A DNA stretch of 64,000 nt from Bordetella sp. (GTDB lineage Bacteria > Pseudomonadota > Gammaproteobacteria > Burkholderiales > Burkholderiaceae_B), in contig CP063810.1 of assembly GCA_022818765.1 (NCBI GenBank), positions 581,308 to 645,307 of the forward strand, given 5' to 3'. The notes below the pieces were generated by a model. The model saw nothing but the letters and a program-made list of their open reading frames with translations, did no database searches and had not been told where the DNA came from. The first letter of the stretch is position 1. Every line of letters starts with the position of its first letter. Shown piece by piece: positions 1 through 11,915 of this stretch. A program made the translations under genes and the position numbers.

Positions 1-1566
<1,566 letters not shown>

Positions 1567-1570
1567 CAGA

Positions 1571-1587
1571 CACTAATTTAATTAGTG
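1571..1587. terminator. Hairpin between convergent gyrB and topB
   Basis: CACTAATT and AATTAGTG form a perfect 8-bp stem around one base, just after the gyrB stop and before the 3' end of topB, which runs towards it. A short T-rich stretch follows on the plus strand. It is a plausible weak bidirectional terminator; the stem is AT-rich and has no strong U tract. Confidence 0.35.
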
Positions 1588-1605
1588 ATACTTTTCAAGT
1601 AGTAA

Positions 1606-4080
1606 TCAATTTCTGGTTTTTTTTGAATTTTCAAATTCGAAACCAATACTACCATTTTTCTGAAAAATTAGACAAACCTTGAATTTTTTGTTTGTTCGTT
1701 TAGAAATAAATCCGTCAATAAGATCTGTTCGGCCATTTCTTAAAAGCTTTTCGATCTGATCTCTAGATATTTCTTGCTGAAGTATAATTTTTGAAATTCG
1801 AAAATTGCAATGTTTTTCAAAATCGATTGATTTTTCACACATATAATTTGTTTTATACTCAAACACAGAAGAAGAACATTTAGGACATTTTCCTACTGGA
1901 TCTGCATTAGAATAATTTATCAATTCATCTATTTCATCATGTTTACCAAAATCAAATTCTAATTTATGTTGACTATTAATTCGAAGCATTGCAGAAAAAG
2001 GTCTACCAGCCTTACTTACAAAGCCCTTTACTGGCCCTAATTCTAAGGAATTTAATAATTGTTCAACTTCTTCCAATTCAAAAGTTCGTTTTCCAGGATG
2101 TTTACCAATTGAAAAATCACATTGTGTACAAGCATATCGATGATAATTTTCCTTAACAACACTTTTACATTTTGGACAAGGTGTTTTTAAAACAATATAA
2201 TCGCCAGGAATGGTATCTAAGCTATATTCTTTAGTCCTTTTTACAATAATCTTTGCCATTTCAGCTATTTCTTGCATAAAATTTACTCGATTAAGTATTC
2301 CTAATTCAATCTTTTTAAGTTTGAATTCCCATTCACCTGTTAATTCAGGTGAAGTGAGTTCTTTAATATTTAAACCTGATAATAAATTCATAAGTTGTCT
2401 AGTTTTAGCTGTTGGCACAAGATCTCGTCCATCACGTCGCAAATAATTCTCATTTATCAAACCCTCTATAATAGACGAACGTGTTGCTGGAGTGCCTAAT
2501 CCACATTCTTTCATAGCTGCACGAATTTCATCATGTTCAATGAATTTACCAGCTCGTTCCATTGCAGATAATAAAGCAGCTTCATTATAACGAATAGGTG
2601 GTTTTGTAAATAAATCTTTTATATCCATACTTTTAAGATAAATTTTTTCATTCTTTGATATCTTGCATAGGTTTTCTTCATTTTTTTGAGGTTTGTCACT
2701 ATTATAAATTTCCAACCAACCTGGAATTTCAAGAATTTTCCCATCCGTTTTAAAAATCTGATTTTCTATTTCAGAAAATCTTAAAGTCAATTGATATTTT
2801 GCAGGAGGAAAAAAAACTGCTATGAATCTTCTCAAGACTAAATTATATATTTTTTTTTCCAAATCATTTAATTCAAGAGGGATCTGTGAAGTTGGTATAA
2901 TGGCGAAATGATCTGAAATCTTCAAATTATTAAAAATTCGCTGATTTTTAACATTAATGAAATCATTTTCTAAAATTTTTTTTGCGTTATTTATTAAACT
3001 CAAGCTATAAACTTCATAATTTATTATTTTTGAAAAAGATTGAATAGTTTCTATTACTGGTAAGAAATAATCTTCAGGAAGAAAACGTGAATCGGTTCTA
3101 GGATATGTAAGAGCTTTATGCTTTTCATATAAATTTTGTGCAATATTTAATGTTGTTTTTGCTGAAAAACCAAATTGATTATTAGCGTCCCGTTGCAAGG
3201 TTGTTAAATCATAAAGAGTTGGTGGAAATTGAAAGGATGTTTTAAATTCTTCATAAATTGAAATAGATTTATTCTGGCAAGATAGAACAATATCCTCTGC
3301 TTTTTTACGTGACCATAATCGATATTCTCGATCTTCTAAATTCAGAGTATTTTTTTTGAAATTTTGATCAAACCATCTACCTTTATAAGTTCCTCTGTGA
3401 GTAAAAAATTCGGCGTGTATTTCGCAATATGAACGTGGTTCAAATTCCTTAATAGATTTTTCACGATTAAAAACAATTGTTAATGTTGGTGTTTGAACAC
3501 GCCCTACAGGTGTTTTAAAAAAACCTCCTTCTTTACTATTAAAAGCTGTCATAGCTCGTGTTCCATTGATTCCTATTAACCAATCAGCCTCCGCTCTTGA
3601 CCGTGCTGCTGCTTCTAAAGGCTTTAGATGTATGTCATCACGCAGATTTGAAAAAGCAGAAATTATTGATTTTTGCGTCATTGACTGTAGCCAAAGTCTT
3701 TTAATTGGTTTTTGTACACCTGAATATTGGATAATATAACGAAAAATTAGTTCACCTTCACGACCAGCATCACATGCATTTATAAGTGAAATAACATCTT
3801 TGCGTTTAATTAATTTTATAAGTAAATGTAAACGTTCAAGGTACTTTTTACTAAGTAGCTTAAGTTCAAAACTATCTGGAATAACTGGTAAATTAGCAAA
3901 ACTCCATTTTCCTCTTGCAGGATCATTAGGAGCAACTAAACCTAATAAATGACCAATACTCGAAGCTAAAACATAATATTCGTTTTCAAAATAATTATCC
4001 TTTCGGGTAAATTTTCCCAAGGCGCGTGATATATCTAATGCAACAGATGGTTTTTCAGCAAGAATTAATACTTTATTCAT
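1606..4080 (-). CDS. topB: DNA topoisomerase III
   Basis: Type IA topoisomerase that decatenates and relaxes negatively supercoiled DNA by single-strand passage. The 824-residue protein has an N-terminal TOPRIM domain (EKPSVA near residue 9, then DACDAGREGE), the active-site motif TYPRTDSR with catalytic tyrosine near residue 326, and the GLGTPATR motif of the family. The C terminus carries two cysteine-rich segments (CPKCKSVV...CTQC and CPKCSSSV...) as in the long betaproteobacterial TopB proteins. Length is normal. It faces gyrB convergently. Retaining topoisomerase III is somewhat unusual in a reduced genome, but the protein shows no sign of decay. Confidence 0.95.
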   Translation of the reverse strand: MNKVLILAEKPSVALDISRALGKFTRKDNYFENEYYVLASSIGHLLGLVAPNDPARGKWSFANLPVIPDSFELKLLSKKYLERLHLLIKLIKRKDVISLINACDAGREGELIFRYIIQYSGVQKPIKRLWLQSMTQKSIISAFSNLRDDIHLKPLEAAARSRAEADWLIGINGTRAMTAFNSKEGGFFKTPVGRVQTPTLTIVFNREKSIKEFEPRSYCEIHAEFFTHRGTYKGRWFDQNFKKNTLNLEDREYRLWSRKKAEDIVLSCQNKSISIYEEFKTSFQFPPTLYDLTTLQRDANNQFGFSAKTTLNIAQNLYEKHKALTYPRTDSRFLPEDYFLPVIETIQSFSKIINYEVYSLSLINNAKKILENDFINVKNQRIFNNLKISDHFAIIPTSQIPLELNDLEKKIYNLVLRRFIAVFFPPAKYQLTLRFSEIENQIFKTDGKILEIPGWLEIYNSDKPQKNEENLCKISKNEKIYLKSMDIKDLFTKPPIRYNEAALLSAMERAGKFIEHDEIRAAMKECGLGTPATRSSIIEGLINENYLRRDGRDLVPTAKTRQLMNLLSGLNIKELTSPELTGEWEFKLKKIELGILNRVNFMQEIAEMAKIIVKRTKEYSLDTIPGDYIVLKTPCPKCKSVVKENYHRYACTQCDFSIGKHPGKRTFELEEVEQLLNSLELGPVKGFVSKAGRPFSAMLRINSQHKLEFDFGKHDEIDELINYSNADPVGKCPKCSSSVFEYKTNYMCEKSIDFEKHCNFRISKIILQQEISRDQIEKLLRNGRTDLIDGFISKRTNKKFKVCLIFQKNGSIGFEFENSKKTRN

Positions 4081-4436
4081 GTCTATTATTTAATAAGGTA
4101 AGCAACTTATTAATAAATATTACTTCCAAATAGGAAGGTTCATATAAATTGAAAAAATCGATCAATAAAGATTTTTAATCTAAAAGATTGGTCATTATCA
4201 AATAATAATACTGTAACTTTCAAGTTTTCTTAATATTTTTATTAATTATGATGTATATATTTCCAAAATATTTTATTTTTTATTACTTTATAAAGAGTTT
4301 GCAATTTTTATTATGAAATAATATCAAATTTAGACATTATAGAATTATATATACCAAGAGATTTTAAAATTCCATATTTGTCTAAGACATTATAGGTTTA
4401 TATTTTTTATTCTATTGAAAATTATTAGGAAACTAA
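4081..4436. other. Intergenic region topB/argD, no gene seen
   Basis: 356 bases between divergent topB and argD. I see no open frame with similarity to a known protein. An 8-bp inverted repeat (TTAATAAG / CTTATTAA) lies in the topB leader. The stretch is very AT-rich and presumably carries the divergent promoters, but no convincing -35/-10 pair stands out. A ribosome binding site (AGGA) precedes argD. Confidence 0.5.
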
Positions 4437-5633
4437 ATGAAGTTTAATAAATTTAATACTGATTCATTAATGAATATTACATCTCGTCCAGATTTAGTTT
4501 TCATAAATGGGAAAGGTTCTTGGTTACAGGATAATTTGGGAAAATGGTATTTAGATTTTATTCAAGGTTGGGCTGTTAATTCTTTAGGTCATTGTCCGCC
4601 TGAAATTGAAAAAGCTCTAATATCTCAATCGAAAAAATTAATTAATCCATCTCCAGCATTTTATAACCTTCCTGCAATTGAATTAGCTTCTCGTTTAGTA
4701 AGAACATCTTGTTTTGATCGTGTTTTCTTTGCAAATAGTGGAGCTGAAGCTAATGAAGGAGCAATAAAATTAGCTAGAAAATGGGGAAAGATTAATCGAA
4801 GAGGAGCTTACAAAATAATAACTATGACAAAAAGTTTTCATGGACGAACTTTAGCAACCATGGCAGCATCAGATAAAATAAGTTTAGAAAAAATTTTTTC
4901 TCCTAAAGTTGATGGTTTTATAAAAGGAGAAATTAATAATTTAGATTCAATTGTTGAATTAATAGATTCTGATACAGTAGCTATAATGATAGAACCTATA
5001 CAGGGAGAAGCTGGAGTTATTCCTGCTAATAAAGAATTTATGCAAAATTTGCGAAAAATTTCTAATAAATATAATTTGCTTTTAATAGTTGATGAAATTC
5101 AGACTGGGATGGCTCGAACAGGTACGATGTTTGCTTATGAACAATCAGATATTATCCCTGATATTATGACTCTTGGAAAAGGAATAGGAGGTGGAGTACC
5201 TCTAGCTGCACTTTTAGCTCGTGAAGAAATATGTGTATTTGAACAAGGTGATCAAGGTGGTACTTATAATGGAAACCCTCTATGCACAGCTGTTGGTATT
5301 GCTATATTTGATGTTTTAAACACTCTTTCATTTATGTCATCTATTAAAGATCGAGGAAATCAATTATCAAAAGGATTAATGAATTTATCCAAAAAATGGA
5401 ATTTACAAGGAGAAAGAGGAACTGGATTATTACGTGCATTAATTCTTAATAGTAATGATAATGCCTTAAAAATTGTTGAAATAGCTCGAAATATTGAACC
5501 TGAAGGTTTATTATTGAATGCGCCTAATAAACATTCTATACGATTTATGCCTGCTTTAAATATACAAGAACATATCATATCGCTCATGTTAGAAAAATTA
5601 GATTATGCAATAAAACAGAGTCGGAATTCCTAA
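4437..5633 (+). CDS. argD: Acetylornithine / succinyldiaminopimelate aminotransferase
   Basis: Class III PLP-dependent aminotransferase of 398 residues, the usual ArgD length. It shows the SGAEANEGAIKLAR cofactor-binding motif, the DEIQTG aspartate and the Schiff-base lysine in TLGKGIGGG (K248). ArgD acts in arginine synthesis, and in many bacteria also as DapC in the diaminopimelate/lysine pathway. With dapF and lysA also in this window, the DapC role may be the reason it is kept (inference). The ATG start has an AGGA about nine bases upstream. It stands alone and converges on dsbA. Confidence 0.88.
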   Translation: MKFNKFNTDSLMNITSRPDLVFINGKGSWLQDNLGKWYLDFIQGWAVNSLGHCPPEIEKALISQSKKLINPSPAFYNLPAIELASRLVRTSCFDRVFFANSGAEANEGAIKLARKWGKINRRGAYKIITMTKSFHGRTLATMAASDKISLEKIFSPKVDGFIKGEINNLDSIVELIDSDTVAIMIEPIQGEAGVIPANKEFMQNLRKISNKYNLLLIVDEIQTGMARTGTMFAYEQSDIIPDIMTLGKGIGGGVPLAALLAREEICVFEQGDQGGTYNGNPLCTAVGIAIFDVLNTLSFMSSIKDRGNQLSKGLMNLSKKWNLQGERGTGLLRALILNSNDNALKIVEIARNIEPEGLLLNAPNKHSIRFMPALNIQEHIISLMLEKLDYAIKQSRNS

Positions 5634-5678
5634 AAACTATCTTCTAAAAATCAAAACTGGAAACTTATATAATTCCAA

Positions 5679-6295
5679 TTACTTAGACTGGTTAGTTCTG
5701 ATTTTAAATATTAGTTTATCTAATTCGCACAATGTAGAATTATATGAGTTTCCAGCCATAGCTGGGGAGGTAATATATTTTCCTCCAACTAAAAACATAG
5801 GTATTGCATATATTTTGCAAATTTTGTTAAATGATTTGCACGTTTTATTTGGCTTTGCACTCCAAATGAATTGAAGGTGGCCTCAAACTTATCGAAATCA
5901 ATTTCATTACATTGTTTTATCCATTTATTGATGCTTTTTTTATTAAATAAATATTGATTTTCAACAAAAATCGCTTTTAGAACTTTAGAATGCAAATCTA
6001 ATCTATTCAATGATAAGAAAGTAAAATACAATTGTTGTAATGGTTTCATGCTTGAATTGAAAGCCACTGGAATTTTCTTAATTTCAACATCATTTGGTAA
6101 TGATTCAGACCATTTTTCTAGTAATGATTCCATGTGTGCACAATGTCCACACACATATGAAAAAAATACTAATATCTCGATTTTATCAGGATTATCAGAA
6201 GGCAGTGATGGATTTAGTATTGAAAATGTAGAATTAGATTGACCTGTATGAAATACGAAAATTAAAATAACCAATAGCAGCCTTATATTTCTCAT
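5679..6295 (-). CDS. dsbA: Periplasmic thiol:disulfide oxidoreductase DsbA, frameshifted
   Basis: Thioredoxin-fold oxidase that introduces disulfides into exported proteins. A hydrophobic N-terminal signal is followed by the redox motif CGHC (C49-C52; CPHC is commoner). The first frame stops at 5789, before the cis-proline region. One extra A in the A4 run (minus strand; plus 5813-5816) opens a frame with AIPMFLVGGKYIT, the expected cis-Pro segment and C-terminal helix, ending at 5679. The restored protein is about 205 residues, a normal DsbA length. The downstream part has no further stops, so the lesion is recent or artefactual. The SPOR-domain gene usually between argS and dsbA in Bordetella is absent. 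Confidence 0.85.
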
Positions 6296-6560
6296 AATTT
6301 ATATATCCCATTTTTCACTAATGAAAATGCGTCTTTACAAAATTTAAGCATTAAAATCATTACAAATCTTCAATAGTTTTTAAAAATTTTTACATTTTTT
6401 AATTTTTAAAAAAGTACTGTGCTTCAATTCCAAAAAATCAGAGTTCTAAATTTATAAAAATTCAATTAAAAATTGATAATTTTATATTTAATTAAAACCA
6501 TTTAAAATATGGAAAAATTTTATTCAAAAGCAATTTTTTATTTGTGATATATAAATTCCA

Positions 6561-8252
6561 TTACATTTTTTCAGGTGCTGAGACACCGATTAGTGATAAT
6601 CCGTTGAACAAAACTTGCTTAGCAGCTTGTGCTAATCTAAGACGTGCTAGCATTAATGATTCATTATCATCTAATATCTTTTCAGAGTTATACCAAACAT
6701 GAAAATCAGATGCACAATTTCGTAACCATGAAGTAATTTTATGGGGAGAAAGATCTTCAGCTGCTTGCATCACAATTTGTTGAAACTCGGAGAGTCGTTG
6801 TAACAAAAGAAATTCTGATGGCGTGGAAAGTAAGTAAATATCTCCACTTTTTATTTTTTCGTTTGAAATATTTGATTTATTAATTAAAGAACAAATACGA
6901 GCATACGCATATTGTATATAATATACAGGGTTTTCATCACTTTTTGATAGGGCAAGGTTTATATCAAACACAAACTCTGTATCAGCTTTACGCTGTACCA
7001 AAAAATATCGAGCTGCATCATGACCAACCAAATTAATTAGGTGATTCATAGTTACATAATTTCCGGCCCGTTTTGAAACTTTTAATTCTTGTCCATTTTG
7101 TAATACTTTTACCATTTTATGCAAAATATAGAATGGGTATTCACTTGGAATTTTTCTATTAAGAGCCTTTAAACCTGCCTTTACTCGTGCGACGGTTCCA
7201 TAATGATCACTACCTTGAATATTAATCGCATATTGAAATCCTCGATCCCATTTATTCTGGTGATAAGCTACATCAGGAACAAAATATGTATACCCTCCTC
7301 CTTGACTTTTTCTCATGACACGATCTTTATCATCTCCTGTTCCTAATTGAGTAGTTTTTAACCAAAGTGCTCCATCTAATTCATATGTATAACCATTCTT
7401 AATAATTGTTTGAACTGTTTTTTCAACGTATCCAACTGAGTACAAATCACTTTCCATATAATAATTATCAAAAATGATACCAAAATTTTTTAAATCTTGA
7501 TCCTGTTCATGACGCATATAAGCCACTGAAAATTCTTGAATGTTATTAAGATCTTCAATATTTCCTGTTGAACTTACAATAGAACCGTTGTTAATCTCTA
7601 TTGTTTTTTTGTTCATAAAATCAATAGCTATATCATTAATATAATTTCCCTTATATCCATCCAATGGATAATCATCCGAATCAGGCATTATTCCCTTAGC
7701 TCTTGCTTGTACACTTTTAGCTAATTTATATATTTGGTTTCCTGAATCATTAAAATAAAATTCTTTAGTAACATCCCATCCTATAGCTTTATATAAATTG
7801 CATATAGTATCTCCTATTGCCGCTTGTCGTGCATGACCAACATGTAAGGGCCCAGTAGGATTAGCGGAAACAAATTCGATTAAAATTTTTTTTCCTATTT
7901 TTGGAAAATAACCATAAGAAAAATTTTCCTCTTCAATTAAATTTATCACTAAAAGTTTAGCAGTTAGAGACAATTGAAAATTAATAAATCCAGGTTTAGC
8001 AACCTCTATTTTTTCAAAGGAAGAATTAAATTGATAATTTGATATCAGTAAGTTTCGAATATCATTCGCTACAATCAATGGATTGATTTTCAAAGATTTT
8101 GCTATTTGCATTGCAATATTTGTTGAAATATCTCCATGCATTTTAATTTTAGGTCTTTCAAGAAAAATAGGAGGTATTTCAATGTTAGGAAATAAATTGG
8201 AAATAACATTTCGAATTGAATTTTCAAGTTCTTTTTTTTGTTTGATAAGCAT
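6561..8252 (-). CDS. argS: Arginyl-tRNA synthetase
   Basis: Class I synthetase charging tRNA-Arg. The N-terminal Arg-tRNA synthetase domain is followed by the HIGH-like motif in SANPTGPLHVGHARQ, then a KMSK-like segment (LKVSKRAGNYVT), and the DALR anticodon-binding domain ending in GVSAPEKM. The open frame extends upstream to 8315, but relatives start close to MLIKQKKELENSI, so I place the start at 8252. No strong Shine-Dalgarno is visible there. Length (about 563 residues) is normal and no damage is seen. About 265 bases of unremarkable AT-rich DNA separate it from dsbA. Confidence 0.93.
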   Translation of the reverse strand: MLIKQKKELENSIRNVISNLFPNIEIPPIFLERPKIKMHGDISTNIAMQIAKSLKINPLIVANDIRNLLISNYQFNSSFEKIEVAKPGFINFQLSLTAKLLVINLIEEENFSYGYFPKIGKKILIEFVSANPTGPLHVGHARQAAIGDTICNLYKAIGWDVTKEFYFNDSGNQIYKLAKSVQARAKGIMPDSDDYPLDGYKGNYINDIAIDFMNKKTIEINNGSIVSSTGNIEDLNNIQEFSVAYMRHEQDQDLKNFGIIFDNYYMESDLYSVGYVEKTVQTIIKNGYTYELDGALWLKTTQLGTGDDKDRVMRKSQGGGYTYFVPDVAYHQNKWDRGFQYAINIQGSDHYGTVARVKAGLKALNRKIPSEYPFYILHKMVKVLQNGQELKVSKRAGNYVTMNHLINLVGHDAARYFLVQRKADTEFVFDINLALSKSDENPVYYIQYAYARICSLINKSNISNEKIKSGDIYLLSTPSEFLLLQRLSEFQQIVMQAAEDLSPHKITSWLRNCASDFHVWYNSEKILDDNESLMLARLRLAQAAKQVLFNGLSLIGVSAPEKM

Positions 8253-8456
8253 AAATAAACCACAAACACTATTCAAATAAACAATTTTCTTACCAAAAGA
8301 AAATTTCGGTAACAAACCGCTTTAAAAATTAAAATAATGGACATAAAACTTATTGAATTTTATTCATCAATATAATGAAATAGAAAAAACATGTACTACA
8401 GAATTTTTGTTGCACAATACACATACAATACTATTTATTGTCGACCAGTTAGACAT

Positions 8457-10172
8457 TTAAGAAATTGCAACAGCAACTTTTTCCAAGTGACAATCTTCAA
8501 TTTTAAAATTCATATGACGATTTAAAGCACTCAGAACAGCTTGAAATGAAGCTGTTACAATATCCTGATCAATTCCAACACCAAAAACTGTATTAGGATC
8601 ATTATCTACACATAAACCTACATAGCAAGCAGCTTTTGTATTAGTTCCTGATCCGATAGCATGTTCATGATAGTCCATAATTTTTATTGAGAAACCTAAA
8701 GCATTAACAAAAGCAGATATAGCTCCATCACCTTCACCATTAACGGTGCGCCGATTACCATCATATTCTAGCTCAGCTTGAATCTTAGAAGTAATATTTT
8801 TTTCTTTATTTGAATTACTATTAATACAATGTTGCAGTAATTTCCATGGGTTATTCTGTGATAAATATTCCGAATAAAAAATTGTATAAACCTCATCAGA
8901 GGTGACTTCTTTTCCTGTTTTATCAGTTACTTTCTTAATAGCTCGGCTAAACTCTATTAATAAACGTCTAGGTAAAACCAGACCATGTTCTTGTTCAAGC
9001 AAATAGGCAACTCCGCCTTTTCCTGATTGACTATTGACTCTAATAACAGCATCATAGCTTCGTCCAAGATCTGCAGGATCGATAGGTAAATATGGTACTT
9101 CCCAAATTTTTCCTTGTTCATACTTAGCTAACCCTTTCTTAATGGCATCTTGATGAGAACCTGAAAATGCAGTAAATACCATATCCCCTGCATATGGATG
9201 TCGGGGATGAACAGGTAATTGATTACAATATTCTGCACAATTCCTAATTTCATCTATATTAGAAAAATCTAAACCTGGATGAATACCTTGCGTATAAAGA
9301 TTTAATGCTAATGTCACAAGATCTACATTGCCTGTCCGTTCCCCATTACCAAATAAGCAACCTTCCACACGATCTGCACCAGCCATTATTGCCAGTTCAG
9401 CTGCAGCTACTGCAGTCCCCCGATCATTATGCGGATGAGTACTCAAAATAATATTGTCTCGATACATAAGGTTTTTATGCATCCATTCAATTTGGTCAGC
9501 ATATAGATTAGGTGTTGTTGATTCAATTGTAGCTGGTAAATTTAGTATCATCTTGGATTCCTTAGTAGGATTCCAAACATCTGATACAGCATTTGAAATT
9601 TTTAAAGCAACCTCAGGTTCGGTTGTGCTAAAAACTTCTGGTGAGTATTCATATCGCCATTGAGTTTGAGGATATTTTGAAATTTCTTCTTTAACCCATT
9701 TAGTTCCATTAATTGCTATATTCTGTATTTCATCAATACTCATATTAAAAACATATTTTCGAAAAATTGGCGCACAAGCATTATAAAGATGAATAATTGC
9801 TTTTTTAGCTCCAATAGCAGATTGTATTGTTTTATAAATCAAATCTTTCCTTGAAGGCGTTAGAACAATTATAGAAACATCGTTTGGAATTCGATTTTCA
9901 TTTATTAATTTTCGTACAAAATCAAAATCTGTTTGAGAAGCAGAAGGGAATCCTATTTCTATTTCTTTAAAGCCAATTTTTATTAATTTTTCAAACAAAC
10001 GAATTTTGCGATCAATATTCATTGGTTCTATAAGAGATTGATTACCATCGCGTAAATCTGTGCTCATCCATATAGGTGCTTGAGTAATTAGATGACTTGG
10101 CCAAGTTCGTTCGGAATAATCACGATTAAAAGGAAAAAATGGTAAGTATTTGATGGACGGATTAGAAATCAT
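8457..10172 (-). CDS. leuA: 2-isopropylmalate synthase, long form
   Basis: First committed enzyme of leucine synthesis: condenses acetyl-CoA with 2-oxoisovalerate. The 571-residue protein is the long LeuA form typical of Bordetella-like betaproteobacteria, with an N-terminal KYLPFFPF segment, DLRDGNQSL at the head of the TIM barrel, HPHNDRG metal-binding motif and the C-terminal LeuA allosteric domain. AAGGA precedes the ATG by about ten bases. It is monocistronic here; leuB/C/D are not in the window. The protein shows no decay, implying that leucine precursor supply is still selected. Confidence 0.94.
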   Translation of the reverse strand: MISNPSIKYLPFFPFNRDYSERTWPSHLITQAPIWMSTDLRDGNQSLIEPMNIDRKIRLFEKLIKIGFKEIEIGFPSASQTDFDFVRKLINENRIPNDVSIIVLTPSRKDLIYKTIQSAIGAKKAIIHLYNACAPIFRKYVFNMSIDEIQNIAINGTKWVKEEISKYPQTQWRYEYSPEVFSTTEPEVALKISNAVSDVWNPTKESKMILNLPATIESTTPNLYADQIEWMHKNLMYRDNIILSTHPHNDRGTAVAAAELAIMAGADRVEGCLFGNGERTGNVDLVTLALNLYTQGIHPGLDFSNIDEIRNCAEYCNQLPVHPRHPYAGDMVFTAFSGSHQDAIKKGLAKYEQGKIWEVPYLPIDPADLGRSYDAVIRVNSQSGKGGVAYLLEQEHGLVLPRRLLIEFSRAIKKVTDKTGKEVTSDEVYTIFYSEYLSQNNPWKLLQHCINSNSNKEKNITSKIQAELEYDGNRRTVNGEGDGAISAFVNALGFSIKIMDYHEHAIGSGTNTKAACYVGLCVDNDPNTVFGVGIDQDIVTASFQAVLSALNRHMNFKIEDCHLEKVAVAIS

Positions 10173-10906
10173 AACGTCTTATCCTTCAAATTATTTTTGG
10201 TTGATATTTTTTGAAAAATTAAAATATACTGTTCATTTTAATATTGAATTGATATGACTAATTTAATTTATTCAACTTCTGTAAATCTATATAGTTATAT
10301 ATTTCAAAGAATCGTTAAAGATATTGATACCTTTCAAAATATACGAGTAAATAAAATCTTTAAAAAGCATAAATTTTTTTCAATGCATTTTTCTGTACAC
10401 CTTTCAGTATATCCAAAAATTTTCTAATAAATAATAAAACAAATTTTTCCTAGATTGTTTATAAAATTATAAAATTACCAATTTTCATAAAAAAAATAAG
10501 AAAGCAATAATGAGAATGATCTGCGTTCTATTTTTTTTATAAATCTTATCCAAGAAATTTTCTATATGATTTGATATAAAAATTTGAATCACTTTCTTAA
10601 TTATACTTTTATTTTTTTTATTTTTGAGATTAAAGGGTTAAAATTTGTTAAAAAATCATTTTTCAAAGTGAATGTTTTATTGCGTGATCAAATAAATAAC
10701 AATAATAAGATAACTAATCTAACTTTTAAAAATAATTATCATTGACAACCAAAGTATCTAAAGGAACAAACACAATTATCTATTAATTTAATCGTATCCC
10801 AATACAAGAGAATATAAAAATTATTGGTAGATATAAGAAATATACTAAAAATTTTATGGTGATTGAGAAAAATTGTATAAATACAATATAAAAATGGAAA
10901 ATATAA
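10173..10906. other. 734-base gene-free region leuA/nif3
   Basis: The longest non-coding stretch in the window, between divergent leuA and the Nif3-like gene. No frame on either strand resembles a protein I recognise, and no tRNA-like fold is apparent. It is extremely AT-rich with many T and A runs. It probably represents one or more eroded genes plus two promoters; I cannot identify the former gene. Confidence 0.5.
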
Positions 10907-11683
10907 ATGAATCTGATTGATGTGAAAGATTTATCTAATTGGCTAGATAATCTATTAAAAATATCAATGTTTGAAGATTATAGTCCAAATGGATTGCAAG
11001 TAGAAGGTAAAGCAAAAATTGCTCGAATTATTACTGGGGTAAGTGCTAGTGAAGCACTTTTAAAGTGTGCTATAAAAAAATGTGCTGACGCAATTCTTGT
11101 ACACCATGGTTGGTTTTGGAAAAATGAAAATCCTTGCATAAAAGGGATAAAAAAAACACGTCTTAATTTAGTTTTAAAACATGATATAAATATTTTTGCT
11201 TATCATTTGCCATTAGATGCTCACCCATTATTAGGAAATAACGCGCAACTTGCTAATATTCTTGATATAACACCATTCTTAGATGAAAAAAACAAGCCAA
11301 TCACTTATGGGTATAAATCTTTAATTTGGACTGGATCCCTACAGAAGTCAAAAACACTTCAAGAATTAGGGAATGATATTGAAAAACGTTTAAATCGATC
11401 TCCTTTGATTATAGGTAAACCAGAAAAAATTATTCAATCAATTGCTTGGTGTACAGGAGCAGCGCAGAACATGTTTCAAGATGCAATTAATAAAAATTTT
11501 GATGCTTTCTTAACAGGAGAAATATCTGAACATAATGTGCATCTGGCAAGAGAAACTAATACTGGATTCATTAGTGCAGGACATCATGCAACTGAGCGAT
11601 TTGGTATACAAGCTTTGGGAACAAAAATCGCACAAGAATTTGGAATTGAAGTTGAATTTATAGACATTGATAACCCAGTGTAA
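10907..11683 (+). CDS. Nif3-like dinuclear metal centre protein
   Basis: Member of the conserved Nif3/YbgI family (GTP cyclohydrolase I type 2 homologues), a hexameric dinuclear-metal protein whose cellular role is unsettled. The metal-ligand motif LVHHGWFW is near residue 66, followed by YHLPLDAHP, and the C-terminal half contains GEISEHNVH and SAGHHATE. Length 258 is typical. It precedes petA as in Bordetella. A weak hairpin terminator follows, so it is probably transcribed separately from petABC. Confidence 0.88.
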   Translation: MNLIDVKDLSNWLDNLLKISMFEDYSPNGLQVEGKAKIARIITGVSASEALLKCAIKKCADAILVHHGWFWKNENPCIKGIKKTRLNLVLKHDINIFAYHLPLDAHPLLGNNAQLANILDITPFLDEKNKPITYGYKSLIWTGSLQKSKTLQELGNDIEKRLNRSPLIIGKPEKIIQSIAWCTGAAQNMFQDAINKNFDAFLTGEISEHNVHLARETNTGFISAGHHATERFGIQALGTKIAQEFGIEVEFIDIDNPV

Positions 11684-11709
11684 ATCATTTGAATTCTTAT
11701 AAATAGGAT

Positions 11710-11738
11710 ATTTCTTCTAAAAAGAAATTTTATTTTTT
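11710..11738 (+). terminator. Possible rho-independent terminator after the nif3-like gene
   Basis: ATTTCTT and AAGAAAT pair around a five-base loop and are followed by a T-rich tract (TTTATTTTTT). The stem has only one G-C pair, so termination efficiency is doubtful, but position and orientation fit the end of the Nif3-like gene. Confidence 0.4.
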
Positions 11739-11828
11739 AAAAGCAAATGATTATTATAGGTCTGATTCAATGGACTTATTGTATAATTATTAAATAAATA
11801 AATTTAATATGCTTTCTTAATTGAATAT

Positions 11829-11875
11829 TTATGTAACAGTTAAAAAATTAAACAAATTTTCTAACTGTTACATAA
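11829..11875 (+). promoter_or_regulatory. 14-bp inverted repeat in the petA leader
   Basis: TTATGTAACAGTTA (11829-11842) and its exact complement (11862-11875) are separated by 19 bases, about 40 bases before the petA start. A TATAAT at 11782-11787 could be the -10 of the operon, which would place the repeat in the 5' untranslated RNA. It could be an mRNA-stabilising or attenuating hairpin, or an operator. It lacks a following U tract, so it is not a normal terminator. Confidence 0.5.
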
Positions 11876-11915
11876 TAGAATGACAAGATTAAGTACATAA
11901 AAAATAGGAAAAAAT

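Noticed and set aside
6377..6412. 12-bp inverted repeat between dsbA and argS as a terminator
   Set aside because: Made only of A/T runs, which pair by chance in such AT-rich DNA; no U tract on the relevant strand.
10173..10400. T-box or leucine-rich leader peptide upstream of leuA
   Set aside because: No T-box consensus, specifier stem or leucine-codon run was found on the minus strand.
10546..10554. DnaA-box-like TTATCCAAG in the leuA/nif3 gap as an origin signal
   Set aside because: Two mismatches to the consensus, single copy, and far from dnaA/dnaN; gyrB at the left edge suggests any origin lies outside the window.
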